From B46-G9 sp964548365 (GTDB taxonomy: Bacteria > Desulfobacterota > DSM-4660 > Desulfatiglandales > Desulfatiglandaceae): a DNA stretch of 64,000 nt. A program made the position numbers and the translations under genes. Shown piece by piece: positions 17,990-25,846 of this stretch (position 1 is the stretch's first letter; the number at the start of each line of letters is the position of its first letter). The stretch is from assembly GCA_964548365.1 (NCBI GenBank), contig CAZJRD010000003.1, positions 57,919 through 121,918 on the forward strand, read 5' to 3'. The notes below the pieces were generated by a model. That model did no database searches. It saw only the letters and a list, made by a program, of their open reading frames with translations, and was not told where the DNA came from.

Positions 17990-18757
17990 TTATCTTGCCG
18001 ACATACGAATGGCCGCGTCAAGTCTGATGGTGGTCCCATTCAGCATGGAATTTTCCACAATGTGCCGCGCGAGCATGGCATATTCAACCGGGCGCCCGAG
18101 CCTGGATGGAAAAGGCACCATGCGCGCAAGAGATTCTTTCACCTTGTCCGGAAGCCCCCGAAGCATGGGGGTATCAAAAAGACCGGGGGCAATAGTCATT
18201 ACCCTGATCCCGTACTCCGCAAATTCACGGGCTACGGGAAGGGTGATCCCGGTGATGGCGGCTTTTGAAGCGGTGTAGGATGCCTGCCCCACCTGTCCTT
18301 CCCATGCGGCTATTGATGAGGTATTGATCACGACACCCCGTTCCCCTTCCTCGTTTGGCGCGTTGCCCTGCATCGTAAACCCGGCAAGGCGGATGATATT
18401 CATGGTTCCAAGCAGGTTCACCTTCATGACCTTTTCAAAATCATCCATGGAAAGAGGCCCCTCTTTTCCCAGGACCTTGGCAGGAATCCCGATCCCGGCA
18501 CAATTGACCGCAATGTGGAGGCCGCCAAACACCCTGACGGTCTCCTCAACGGCATGCCTGACTGTTTTCTCGTCGGTCACATTGGTCTTGACAAACTGAA
18601 CATTTTCCCCGAGTTCCGCGGCGACCTTCTCACCTCGATCCTCGGCAAGGTCCAGGATGCAAACCTTTGCCCCCTGTTGGGCAAAAAGTCGTACACAGGC
18701 CTCGCCAAGACCCGATGCCCCACCAGTAACAACAGCAACACTTTTTTTCAAATCCAT
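17990..18757 (-). CDS. Short-chain dehydrogenase, 3-hydroxyacyl-CoA dehydrogenase type 2-like
   Basis: 255 aa. The Rossmann motif TGGASGLGEA (11-20), NCAG, the catalytic serine in NTSSIAAWEG and the YTASKAA active-site tyrosine/lysine are all present. Several stretches (GLHIAVNCAGIG, GERGVVINTSSIAAWEGQ, MTIAPGLFDTPML) follow the HSD10/3-hydroxyacyl-CoA dehydrogenase type 2 pattern, whose members oxidise 3-hydroxyacyl-CoA or 3-hydroxy-2-methylbutyryl-CoA with NAD+. Located between the thiolase pair and the lipoyl/Hdr block, it probably feeds a 3-oxoacyl-CoA to the thiolase. GAGG precedes the start. Confidence 0.85.
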   Translation of the reverse strand: MDLKKSVAVVTGGASGLGEACVRLFAQQGAKVCILDLAEDRGEKVAAELGENVQFVKTNVTDEKTVRHAVEETVRVFGGLHIAVNCAGIGIPAKVLGKEGPLSMDDFEKVMKVNLLGTMNIIRLAGFTMQGNAPNEEGERGVVINTSSIAAWEGQVGQASYTASKAAITGITLPVAREFAEYGIRVMTIAPGLFDTPMLRGLPDKVKESLARMVPFPSRLGRPVEYAMLARHIVENSMLNGTTIRLDAAIRMSAR

Positions 18758-18821
18758 AGAAAAACCTCCCTTTCTAATTCAGTAAAGATTCGGGATCCAG
18801 AGAGCGAAGTAATCAGCCTCC

Positions 18822-19766
18822 CTACCACTCCTCCCCTGAAAAATCGGCTGATACCGAGCAGCAGGTTCGCTGATACCGGATCTCAAGGCCATACCCCCTT
18901 GCAAGGGCAAGGGCCTCCTCGGAAGGGATCACCATCCGATTTACCCCTGCCTCAATGGCAAGGGTATCTATCAGCACGTTCCCCCGCTCCCGTGCGCACC
19001 CCAGGCTGATACGGCTGTCGACCATCTTGAGCCGTGCCTCGGCAATAATCTCGGCCACGTCCTGCGGCCTGGGACCGGGCAGTTTCGCCATGGGGGTCCC
19101 GGGAATCCCCATGAGTGAAACGATCACCACCTGTTCCGGCTGAAGCGGAGCAATCATGTCGAGGGCCCACATCTCTCCCTCTAGCTTCCCATAATAAAGC
19201 CCGCAGACCACATGCGGGATCATGGCCAAACCTGCCCGGTGGAGGGCTTCAAGGGTTGACGCGATCCGCGATACCCCGAAGTCAACATGGTACACATCTC
19301 GATACGTCCGATCATCACCAATAACGTCGAGCAGGGCCTGATCAACCCCTGCCTTTTTCAATTGAAAAGCGGTTCCTTCATCCAGAAGCCCGCAGTGAAC
19401 GGAGATATAGAGACCTGTTTCCTTCTTGATTTCTGAGATCGCCGGGAGAAAGTTTTCCCACGGGAGCCTGCCCTCTTTATCACATCCCCCGCTCAAGAGA
19501 ACGCCGAGGGTTCCCTTTTCTTTCAGTCGCCTGCACGTCCGCACCAGTTGGACGGGATCCGATGTGGGAATCATAGTTTCAAGCAGTTTTCCTCCGCAGT
19601 GGTCACAGTGAAGCGCACACTGCTCACCCGTGATGGTAAGGGCGGGATACTTTCCTTTGATCCCGTTGTAGGAAAACATGCCCGGCACATAGAAGGTAAT
19701 CTCCTTTCCGAACCGCTCCCACGAAAGCTCCCTTGCCTTTTTCAATTTATCTTTAAAACCAGGCAT
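18822..19766 (-). CDS. COG1856-type radical SAM protein, putative lipoyl-synthase (LipS-like) subunit
   Basis: 314 aa. The radical SAM cluster motif is C50-x3-C54-x2-C57 (CALHCDHCGG) in a TITGEQCALHC setting, as in the family once called uncharacterised biotin-synthase homologues. To my knowledge that family includes one part of the two-protein lipoyl synthase LipS1/LipS2. Further conserved-looking cysteines are near the C-terminus (LGCARERG, RTCCSVS) and could hold an auxiliary cluster. The next gene is a lipoate-protein ligase and a lipoyl carrier follows, supporting a role in making the lipoyl group; this is inference. A second LipS-type radical SAM gene is not seen in the window. Confidence 0.75.
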   Translation of the reverse strand: MPGFKDKLKKARELSWERFGKEITFYVPGMFSYNGIKGKYPALTITGEQCALHCDHCGGKLLETMIPTSDPVQLVRTCRRLKEKGTLGVLLSGGCDKEGRLPWENFLPAISEIKKETGLYISVHCGLLDEGTAFQLKKAGVDQALLDVIGDDRTYRDVYHVDFGVSRIASTLEALHRAGLAMIPHVVCGLYYGKLEGEMWALDMIAPLQPEQVVIVSLMGIPGTPMAKLPGPRPQDVAEIIAEARLKMVDSRISLGCARERGNVLIDTLAIEAGVNRMVIPSEEALALARGYGLEIRYQRTCCSVSADFSGEEW

Positions 19767-19836
19767 CCCATTATACCGGAATCGAATTCATAATCGGGTG
19801 AAAAAACCCTTAAAATCTCCTGAAACATTGATACTA

Positions 19837-20907
19837 TCAAAACCCTTTCTTTGTCTCAAGGAGTTGCTTCCAGTCACCAACCCCGATCCCGGGGGTTTCA
19901 ACATCGTTCCATGAGTAAAACTTGAGAAGAATAGTTCGTGTCTCTTCCACGTCGCTCCCTTCCAGCCTCTGTTCCAGCTCACTGATCGCATCTGACGGAA
20001 AGCAAAAATAGTCACCGGAAAATGAGATATTGACGTAATGCGTATCCCGGATCTCAAAATCGGCTCGCATCAACCCGCCGGGCGCTTTGTGGAGGTTATG
20101 GAAAACTTCCGCACCCGCCCTTATCTTGAGTTTCCTCTCTGCAATGCGTTTCCCCTTTTGATGCAGCCATTTTTCATCCAGCATCAAGTCTCGCATCTCT
20201 TCGAGTGTGGTCTGGAATGATTGGCTTGACATGATGTCGCTTCCAGGCTCCATTGGCCCCGTGATTTTCTGAAATTCAACGGCCATCATATGATTGAGAT
20301 TCGTTTCGGTCCACTGTCTGGCTCCTTCTAGGCCGAGTTCGCGTCGGATGGTGGTAAGATTATCCATTAAGGACTTGTAGACCTTATCACGGAACTTCTG
20401 GTCAGGAACCCGAAGCACCCTGCACATCATTTCGTAATTGAAGTCCATGATAATATTGCCCACGAAGACCACGCTGCCATCAATTTCGCCAACCCCTGTT
20501 CCCGATATCTTTCGTGCCCCCACCACGATGTCGTTCACGGGCTTATATTCAGCCGCTATACCGGTCCTTCTATAGACATTGATTACGGGTGAAAGAAATT
20601 TTCTGTAAAACGCCCCTTTGTTTTTTGGAATGATAGGGTTGTCCCTCCTGATAATCAACTGAAAGAAAAGTTGATCCCCGTCCAAGTAAACAGCTCCTCC
20701 ACCCACTTCTCGACGGAAAACGGGAATCCCGTTTGCCCTGCAGAACTCGAGATCAACTTCCTGCTCAGCGTCTTGATGAAACCCGATACAGACGTAGGGC
20801 GTAGACGGGGAAAGTAGGAGAAGAGCTTCCCTGCCCGTTTTTGCAAAAGCCTGGTAGAGAAGTTGGGATTCATCCCAGGGCACTTTGCCTAGATTGTACA
20901 ATTCCAT
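19837..20907 (-). CDS. lplA: Lipoate-protein ligase (LplA family)
   Basis: 356 aa. The substrate-loop signature is RREVGGGAVYLDGDQL (65-80), with the catalytic lysine K133 in DIVVGARKISGTG. It is full length, including the C-terminal accessory domain (about 255-345). The enzyme activates lipoate or octanoate as the adenylate and attaches it to a lysine of an acceptor protein. The obvious acceptor is the GcvH-like protein two genes upstream. The same set (ligase, COG1856-type radical SAM, GcvH-like carrier, Hdr-like protein) is known from sHdr clusters, where a dedicated ligase serves LbpA. The start ATG leads MELYNLGKVPWDESQ. Confidence 0.9.
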   Translation of the reverse strand: MELYNLGKVPWDESQLLYQAFAKTGREALLLLSPSTPYVCIGFHQDAEQEVDLEFCRANGIPVFRREVGGGAVYLDGDQLFFQLIIRRDNPIIPKNKGAFYRKFLSPVINVYRRTGIAAEYKPVNDIVVGARKISGTGVGEIDGSVVFVGNIIMDFNYEMMCRVLRVPDQKFRDKVYKSLMDNLTTIRRELGLEGARQWTETNLNHMMAVEFQKITGPMEPGSDIMSSQSFQTTLEEMRDLMLDEKWLHQKGKRIAERKLKIRAGAEVFHNLHKAPGGLMRADFEIRDTHYVNISFSGDYFCFPSDAISELEQRLEGSDVEETRTILLKFYSWNDVETPGIGVGDWKQLLETKKGF

Positions 20908-20967
20908 TTCTTTAGACGGTTCCTTTCAGGCACACAGGATAGACCACGGAGAAGGTCGTCGTTGATA

Positions 20968-22158
20968 TCACCGTTTCAGGGCCTTCTGGATGAGCTGGGT
21001 GATGTCCAGGACTTCGAGGGAGATCTTGTTGCGCCTCACGTAGGTGATCATGGTGCGCACGCACTGCTGGCAGGAAGTGATGACCGCCTGGGCACCGGTA
21101 GAAAGGATTTCCTCTATCTTTGCCTTGGCGATTTCGGCAGAAAGTTTTGCGTCAACCATCTCCAGGTTCCCGCCGCCGCCGCAACACCGGCACTTCTCGC
21201 GGTTGTGGGGAAGCTCAACGAAGTTGATACCCGGGATGGCGCGGATCACTTCACGGGGTTCTTCATAGACGTGGGCGCCCCTGCCCAGGTCACAGGGATC
21301 GTGATACGTGACCGTCATATTCACCTCCTTCAGCGGCACCTTGCCAGCCTTTACCAGGTCAATCAGGAACTGGGATGCGTGCTGAATTTCAATCCCTTCG
21401 GGCCGGTAATACTCACGCCACATCTGGTAGCAGGACGGGCAGGCAAAAACAATTTTCTTGACTCCCTTTTCGCGCACCGCATTGATGTTGTGTTCCCGAA
21501 ATTCCCGGAACATATCCATCAGGCCCGCCCCCAGCATAGGAAACCCGCAGCACCATTCCTCTTCCCCCAGGAGGGTAAAATCCACATTGCTCGCATCCAT
21601 GACCTCTGCCAGGGCAATGGGTATCTTCTGGGCAATGGGAAAATACGCGGCCGTGCACCCGGTGAAATAGACGACCTCCGCCTTCTCCCTGATGTAGCCA
21701 TCCTCAGGCTCATCCCGCATGTCCTCCACCCATTCGGCCCGTTCCTCATTATCCTCGCCGAAGACGTTGCAGCTCTCCTCCAGGTTTTCCTTGATCATGT
21801 TGATCTTCCTGGGATACGGGCCGGAATGGACCAGGTCCTGGCGGAGGGAAAGCCAGAGTTCCTTCAGATGAATACCCACCGGGCATACTTCCTGGCAATT
21901 GCCGCACAGGGTGCAGCGAAAGGCGGTATCGCTGAAATGCTTCCAATCTTCTTCAGAAGGCCCTTCTTTCTTGAAGATCTTCCGAAACAGGCCGGTCCGG
22001 CTCTTCACAATCTCTTTCAGCCCCTTCATGCGGAAAAGGGCTGACAGATCTCCATCCCCGGCCGCGGACACGGCCGGGCAGATATCCGCGCAGGCCTGGC
22101 AGTTGGTGCAGGCCTCCAGTTCCATCAATTGTCTGACGCTGTAATCCCGATTTGCCAT
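20968..22158 (-). CDS. HdrD/GlpC-like iron-sulfur protein with two CCG domains
   Basis: 396 aa from the ATG (a TTG seven codons upstream is possible). Two ferredoxin-type [4Fe-4S] sites, C17-C20-C23-C27 and C82-C85-C88-C92, are followed by two complete cysteine-rich CCG domains: C168, C203-C204-G, C240-x2-C243 and C289, C325-C326-G, C363-x2-C366. In heterodisulfide reductase HdrD/HdrB, CCG domains carry the non-cubane clusters that cleave a disulfide. No membrane segments. It is directly downstream of the GcvH-like gene, so a lipoyl disulfide is a reasonable substrate. A GlcF-type electron-transfer role for the flavoprotein upstream is the alternative. Confidence 0.88.
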   Translation of the reverse strand: MANRDYSVRQLMELEACTNCQACADICPAVSAAGDGDLSALFRMKGLKEIVKSRTGLFRKIFKKEGPSEEDWKHFSDTAFRCTLCGNCQEVCPVGIHLKELWLSLRQDLVHSGPYPRKINMIKENLEESCNVFGEDNEERAEWVEDMRDEPEDGYIREKAEVVYFTGCTAAYFPIAQKIPIALAEVMDASNVDFTLLGEEEWCCGFPMLGAGLMDMFREFREHNINAVREKGVKKIVFACPSCYQMWREYYRPEGIEIQHASQFLIDLVKAGKVPLKEVNMTVTYHDPCDLGRGAHVYEEPREVIRAIPGINFVELPHNREKCRCCGGGGNLEMVDAKLSAEIAKAKIEEILSTGAQAVITSCQQCVRTMITYVRRNKISLEVLDITQLIQKALKR

Positions 22159-22221
22159 CTTTCTATCAGTGGACCCCAATCTTCGCGACCAGGAGATCGC
22201 TCCTACCTCATATCGAGCAAA

Positions 22222-22644
22222 TTACTCCTCGGCATACTTTTCGATCTCGACCAGGAGCCATTCCTTCACGGCATCAGGCCCATGGATCAACTCCTGTAGT
22301 TCAGCCATGTCGGAGGGTTTAAGCTTGTACATCCAACCCTTGCCATAGCAGTCGTCATTGATCAGTTCCGGACTTGTCTCCAGCTCTTCATTGACTGCCA
22401 CCAGTTCACCGTTCACCGGCGCGTAGACCTTCCCGAGCCACTTTCCTGATTCCACCTTGGCAAACTTCTTGCCTTTCTTGAGTTTTTTCCCTTCATCAGG
22501 AAGCTGGATGTAGACGATCTCCCCCGCCATTATCTGGGCGAAATCATCCATCCCCATCACCAGGAGATCTCCCTCTTCCCGTACCCAGAAATGGTTTTCC
22601 TCGTAATAGAGTTCATCCGGCATGTTGTACTGTTCAATCTGCAT
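22222..22644 (-). CDS. GcvH-like lipoyl carrier protein (LbpA-like candidate)
   Basis: 140 aa with a start after GGGAGGGAAGG. The lipoyl fold of glycine-cleavage H proteins is evident: a hammerhead beta-sheet with the lipoylation lysine K68 in VESGKWLGKVYAPVNGEL, replacing the usual VESVKAAS-type turn. The C-terminus (GWMYKLKPSDMAELQELI) is as in GcvH. No gcvT or gcvP genes are nearby. It is placed between two HdrD-like genes and near a lipoate ligase. In sHdr organisms a similar free-standing lipoyl protein, LbpA, carries substrate for an Hdr-like complex. I infer the same kind of role here; an ordinary GcvH in an odd place cannot be excluded. Confidence 0.88.
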   Translation of the reverse strand: MQIEQYNMPDELYYEENHFWVREEGDLLVMGMDDFAQIMAGEIVYIQLPDEGKKLKKGKKFAKVESGKWLGKVYAPVNGELVAVNEELETSPELINDDCYGKGWMYKLKPSDMAELQELIHGPDAVKEWLLVEIEKYAEE

Positions 22645-22666
22645 CGCCTTCCCTCCTTCTCTTATG

Positions 22667-22700
22667 TTGACAGGATTGACAGGATTAACAAGATGGATTA
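22667..22700. repeat. Short tandem GACAGGATT repeat
   Basis: TTGACAGGATTGACAGGATT is followed by AACAAGATGGATTA and overlaps the stop codon of the HdrD-like gene at 22698. The units match the arms of the hairpin at 48449-48518. Probably a half copy of that palindromic element. Confidence 0.5.
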
Positions 22701-23801
22701 TTCAGCGTCGTCCATCAACTCATTGATAAACTGGGTCGTGTTATACACCTTAAATCTCTGCTTCCTGAGCTTGGCGTTTGACAGGTTGTGCACGCAGGAA
22801 TTGCACTCTGTGAGCAGGATTTCCGCGCCTGCTTCTTCCACCTCCTGGAGCCGTTTCCGTGCCATGGCAAGGGAATTCTTGGGATAGCCCCCTCTGACTC
22901 CACCACCGGCGCCGCAGCAGAGGGCGTTTTCCCTGTTGTGCCGCATCTCCACAAAGTTGGGCGCGATCTTGTGGATGGTCTCTCGTGGTTCGTCATAGAT
23001 TCCGCAGTGCCTGCCCAGATCACAGGGATCGTGGTAGGTCACCACCTTGTCCGTAGTAACGCCGAAGTCGAAATCCTTCAAAAACTGGCTCACATGGAGG
23101 ACTTCCACGCCCTTCTGCTTGAGTTCTTTGTACTGGGGCTTATTATTGAAGGTCCTGGCGCAGTACGGACAGCCCGTGATGACGGTCTTGGCACCCGTGG
23201 CAAGGATTCTGTCCACATTTTTGTGCACCAAGTCCTCGTTCAGCTCGTATCCCACATCTTCCAGGACCCCGCTGCAGCACACCTCGTCTAGCAGGGTGTA
23301 GTCCACCTCCAGTCGATCCAGCAATTCCAGGGTGGCCTCGGTGGATTCGTCTTCACGGTAGAGACCCACGCATCCGACAAAAAACACATATTCGGCCTTT
23401 TTATTATGCTCCCGGTCAAAATCCTCCGGCTCATCTTCGGCATAGATATTCGGATGCTTCTCCAGGACATCGTGCATCCCGGTGAACGCCGGGTGGCATG
23501 ACCCCATGTGCACCATATCTGTTCTCACCTGCTTGATGATATCCGGTACATTCACCCCTGAAGGGCAGTTTTCAAAACAACTGGCGCAGGTAGTACACTG
23601 GAAAAGGGTCTCGATCAGTTCATCATCAAGCTCGATCTTGCCATCCATCACCTCCTTGAGCACAAGCATCTTTCCGCGGGCGTTCAGAGAAGGCCTGAGG
23701 GTCGCGCCGTAGACCGGGCACACCGCCTGGCAGAACCCGCACTTGGAGCACTGGAGGATCTGTTCCCGGTATTTTCGTTCAAAATCATATTTCGCTTCCA
23801 T
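22698..23801 (-). CDS. HdrD/GlpC-like iron-sulfur protein with two CCG domains (second)
   Basis: 367 aa. The ATG MEAKYDFERKY is taken as start because AAGGAG lies upstream of it and the longer frame has none. Ferredoxin sites: C18-C21-C24-C28 and C69-C72-C75-C79. The first cysteine-rich domain has C144, C175-C176-S (glycine of CCG replaced by serine) and C211-x2-C214. The second has C260, C295-C296-G and C333-x2-C336. It is a paralogue of the product of 20968-22158. Both flank the GcvH-like gene, suggesting a complex with two HdrD-like subunits. It could take electrons from the GlcD-like flavoprotein encoded upstream in the same direction. Confidence 0.87.
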   Translation of the reverse strand: MEAKYDFERKYREQILQCSKCGFCQAVCPVYGATLRPSLNARGKMLVLKEVMDGKIELDDELIETLFQCTTCASCFENCPSGVNVPDIIKQVRTDMVHMGSCHPAFTGMHDVLEKHPNIYAEDEPEDFDREHNKKAEYVFFVGCVGLYREDESTEATLELLDRLEVDYTLLDEVCCSGVLEDVGYELNEDLVHKNVDRILATGAKTVITGCPYCARTFNNKPQYKELKQKGVEVLHVSQFLKDFDFGVTTDKVVTYHDPCDLGRHCGIYDEPRETIHKIAPNFVEMRHNRENALCCGAGGGVRGGYPKNSLAMARKRLQEVEEAGAEILLTECNSCVHNLSNAKLRKQRFKVYNTTQFINELMDDAE

Positions 23802-23863
23802 AGCTTTTCGTTTCTCCTTGAAGAAAATCATTTTAGCCGCGGACGCACGCAGACAACCGCAGA

Positions 23864-23894
23864 TGAATAACCGGCCGACACGGCCGATTATTCA
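23864..23894. repeat. Hairpin overlapping the 3' end of the GxxExxY gene
   Basis: TGAATAA-C-CGGCCG and CGGCCG-A-TTATTCA form a stem with one mismatch and a 3-base loop, covering the stop codon at 23888-23890. Just beyond it, GCGGACGCACGCAGAC (23838-23853) is related in inverse orientation to CTGCGCCCGTCTGTGTGGG (24350-24368) on the other side of the gene. Confidence 0.6.
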
Positions 23895-24277
23895 GAGTCA
23901 TCTCCTTCAGGCAGGTTCAAAACCATCCTCTTGATCTCTGCCTTTTGATGCCGGAAATTTAACAGCAGACCAACTGTTACACCCGTAGCTTTCAAGTAGT
24001 TCAATAATTGGGCCTCGTGGGCCTTTTCAAATTTTTCAACTGCCTTCACTTCAACAATCACTTTTTGTTCAACAAATATGTCCGCAATGTATCCCCCTAC
24101 AGCATTTTTTTTGTACAAAACCTTGATCGGAACTTGATTCTCGGCCCTCAATCGTCGCGCTTGCAATTCCACCAACAAAGCCCTCTCGTATACTTTTTCC
24201 AAAAATCCAGCGCCAAGGACTCCATTTACCTCAAATACCGCCCCTCGGATAGCATAGGTAATATCATCTATTTCCAT
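23888..24277 (-). CDS. GxxExxY protein (PD-(D/E)XK-like small protein)
   Basis: 129 aa starting at MEIDDITYAIRG. The name-giving motif is GFLEKVYERAL (G-x2-E-x2-Y). Later come IADIFVEQKVIVEVKAVEKF, with a D-x(n)-E-V-K pattern like the core of PD-(D/E)XK nucleases, and QLLNYLKATGVTVGLLLNF. The family is widespread, has no settled function and is often found with intergenic repeats. Here it interrupts an otherwise continuous redox gene row and is bracketed by hairpins and inverted CGCAGAC-type sequence, which suggests it arrived as a cassette. Confidence 0.85.
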   Translation of the reverse strand: MEIDDITYAIRGAVFEVNGVLGAGFLEKVYERALLVELQARRLRAENQVPIKVLYKKNAVGGYIADIFVEQKVIVEVKAVEKFEKAHEAQLLNYLKATGVTVGLLLNFRHQKAEIKRMVLNLPEGDDSE

Positions 24278-24317
24278 GGGTACCCTGTTCTTCCCATGGT
24301 CAAAGGGAGAATGCTGT

Positions 24318-24346
24318 TTTTGTCCGGCCGGGCCGGCCGGACAAAA
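24318..24346. repeat. Perfect hairpin on the 5' side of the GxxExxY gene
   Basis: Arms TTTTGTCCGGCC (24318-24329) and GGCCGGACAAAA (24335-24346) are exact complements around GGGCC. It lies in the 103-bp space between the GxxExxY start and the flavoprotein stop, followed by CTGCGCCCGTCTGTGTGGG. Confidence 0.65.
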
Positions 24347-24380
24347 GGTCTGCGCCCGTCTGTGTGGGTCTGCGGCCCAT

Positions 24381-25760
24381 TCATTCTTCCAGGGCCATTT
24401 TGCCGGGGTTGAGAATGTTGTTCGGGTCAAAAAACCGCTTCAGACCCTGCATCACAGCCATCTCCACCTCGTCATGTTCCAAGGTCATAAACGGTGCCTT
24501 GGAAAGGCCGATGCCGTGTTCGCCGGTCAGGGTTCCGTCCAGTTCAATGGCCAGCCTGAACAGCTCCGCAGTGGCTGCTTCCATCCGTTTTACCTGCTCG
24601 GGATCATAGCCGTCATACAGGATCTGGGGATGAAGATTCCCGTCCCCGGCGTGGCCGTACGTGGCAATCTGGAGGCTGTATTCCTTTGCGATTCTTTGAA
24701 TCCCTTTGAGCAGGTCGGTGATTCGCGACATGGGCACTGTCACATCTTCCAGCACAAAGTGGGTCTTTATTCGGGCCAGGACCGCATAGGCCGATTTCCT
24801 CGCCTGCCACAATTCATCCGCTTCTTCCTGTGTCTTTGCCCGTTTTACCTCTCTCGGGTTGTTTTTTTCAAAAACCCCGATCACCTTTGCCATCTGGTAT
24901 TCGGTCTCCTCGCTGGTATAGCCGTCCGTCTCGACCAGGACCATCATATCCACCTCCGGGAGGGCAAGATCTGTATTCTGGTTGATGGCCAGGATAGCCT
25001 CTCTTCCCAGGATCTCCAGGGCACTGGGAATAATTCCGCTGTGCATGACCTCGGTGAGCGCATGTCCTGCGTCCTCCAGATCGTCGAATGTGGCAAGAGT
25101 TGTACTCGTGGCCGAGGGCTCAGGATTTATCTTGAACGTCATCTCCGTGACCACCCCGAGGGTCCCTTCCGAACCAACGAAGAGCCTTGTCAGGTCATAC
25201 CCGGATACACTTTTCATGGCCCTGGACCCGGTCTTCATGATACGGCCGTCCGGCAGCACTACCTGGAGTGCCAACACATAATCACGCGTAGTCCCGTACT
25301 TGGCCCCTTTCAGGCCGCCTGCGTTCGTCGCGACATTTCCCCCAAGGGTGGATACTTTCCCGCTCGCGGGATCGGGCGGAAAAAAGAATCCGTGTGGCGC
25401 AAGGGCATTCTGGAAATCCTGGTAGACCACCCCGGGCTGGACCACTGCCAGGCGATCCTCGATGCTGACCTCGATGATCTGATTCATACGGTTGAGATCC
25501 AGCACGATCCCCCCCTTGACCGGAATGGCCATTCCCGAAAGCCCGGTCCCTGCGCCCCTTGGAATAACGGGGATCTTCTCCCTATTTGCCAGCTTGAGTA
25601 TCTCTCCCACCTGCTCTGTCGATTGGGGCCAGAGCGCGCATGAGGGCCGATGGTTGTGCTCCGACGCGTCATAGGAATAAGTAACCATATCCAGCAGGCT
25701 TTCGGTATAATCCCCCTCCCCCACAATAGCAATAAGCGCTTCTTTCACCTTCTCATCCAT
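24381..25760 (-). CDS. GlcD/D-lactate dehydrogenase-like FAD-linked oxidase
   Basis: 459 aa; ATG (MDEKVKEALIAIVG) after GAGGAAAAAG. The PCMH-type FAD domain shows PVIPRGAGTGLSGMAIPVKG and GGLKGAKYGTTRDYVL. The C-terminal cap carries the two metal/catalytic histidine motifs of 2-hydroxyacid dehydrogenases, YGHAGDGNLHPQ and LTGEHGIG, and ends FDPNNILNPGKM. These enzymes oxidise D-lactate, glycolate or related 2-hydroxy acids and pass electrons to a GlcF/Hdr-type iron-sulfur partner. Two CCG iron-sulfur genes follow, and a racemase and TRAP transporter lie upstream, so a 2-hydroxy acid substrate is likely. Unlike the flavoproteins at 41176 and 44129, all active-site motifs are intact. Confidence 0.9.
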   Translation of the reverse strand: MDEKVKEALIAIVGEGDYTESLLDMVTYSYDASEHNHRPSCALWPQSTEQVGEILKLANREKIPVIPRGAGTGLSGMAIPVKGGIVLDLNRMNQIIEVSIEDRLAVVQPGVVYQDFQNALAPHGFFFPPDPASGKVSTLGGNVATNAGGLKGAKYGTTRDYVLALQVVLPDGRIMKTGSRAMKSVSGYDLTRLFVGSEGTLGVVTEMTFKINPEPSATSTTLATFDDLEDAGHALTEVMHSGIIPSALEILGREAILAINQNTDLALPEVDMMVLVETDGYTSEETEYQMAKVIGVFEKNNPREVKRAKTQEEADELWQARKSAYAVLARIKTHFVLEDVTVPMSRITDLLKGIQRIAKEYSLQIATYGHAGDGNLHPQILYDGYDPEQVKRMEAATAELFRLAIELDGTLTGEHGIGLSKAPFMTLEHDEVEMAVMQGLKRFFDPNNILNPGKMALEE

Positions 25761-25846
25761 CTCTTTTTCCTCACAACAGCGTGTTGCATGTTGCACGTCG
25801 TTTGTCGCGTTTTTTCCACCAACCACAAGCAACAAACAACAAGCAT

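Noticed and set aside
22222..22644. Ordinary glycine cleavage H protein
   Set aside because: Not excluded, but set aside as the main reading because no gcvT/gcvP genes are near and the neighbours are Hdr-like proteins and a lipoate ligase.
24276..25643. 455-codon plus-strand frame opposite the GlcD-like gene
   Set aside because: Antisense shadow; the minus-strand frame has full FAD-domain motifs.
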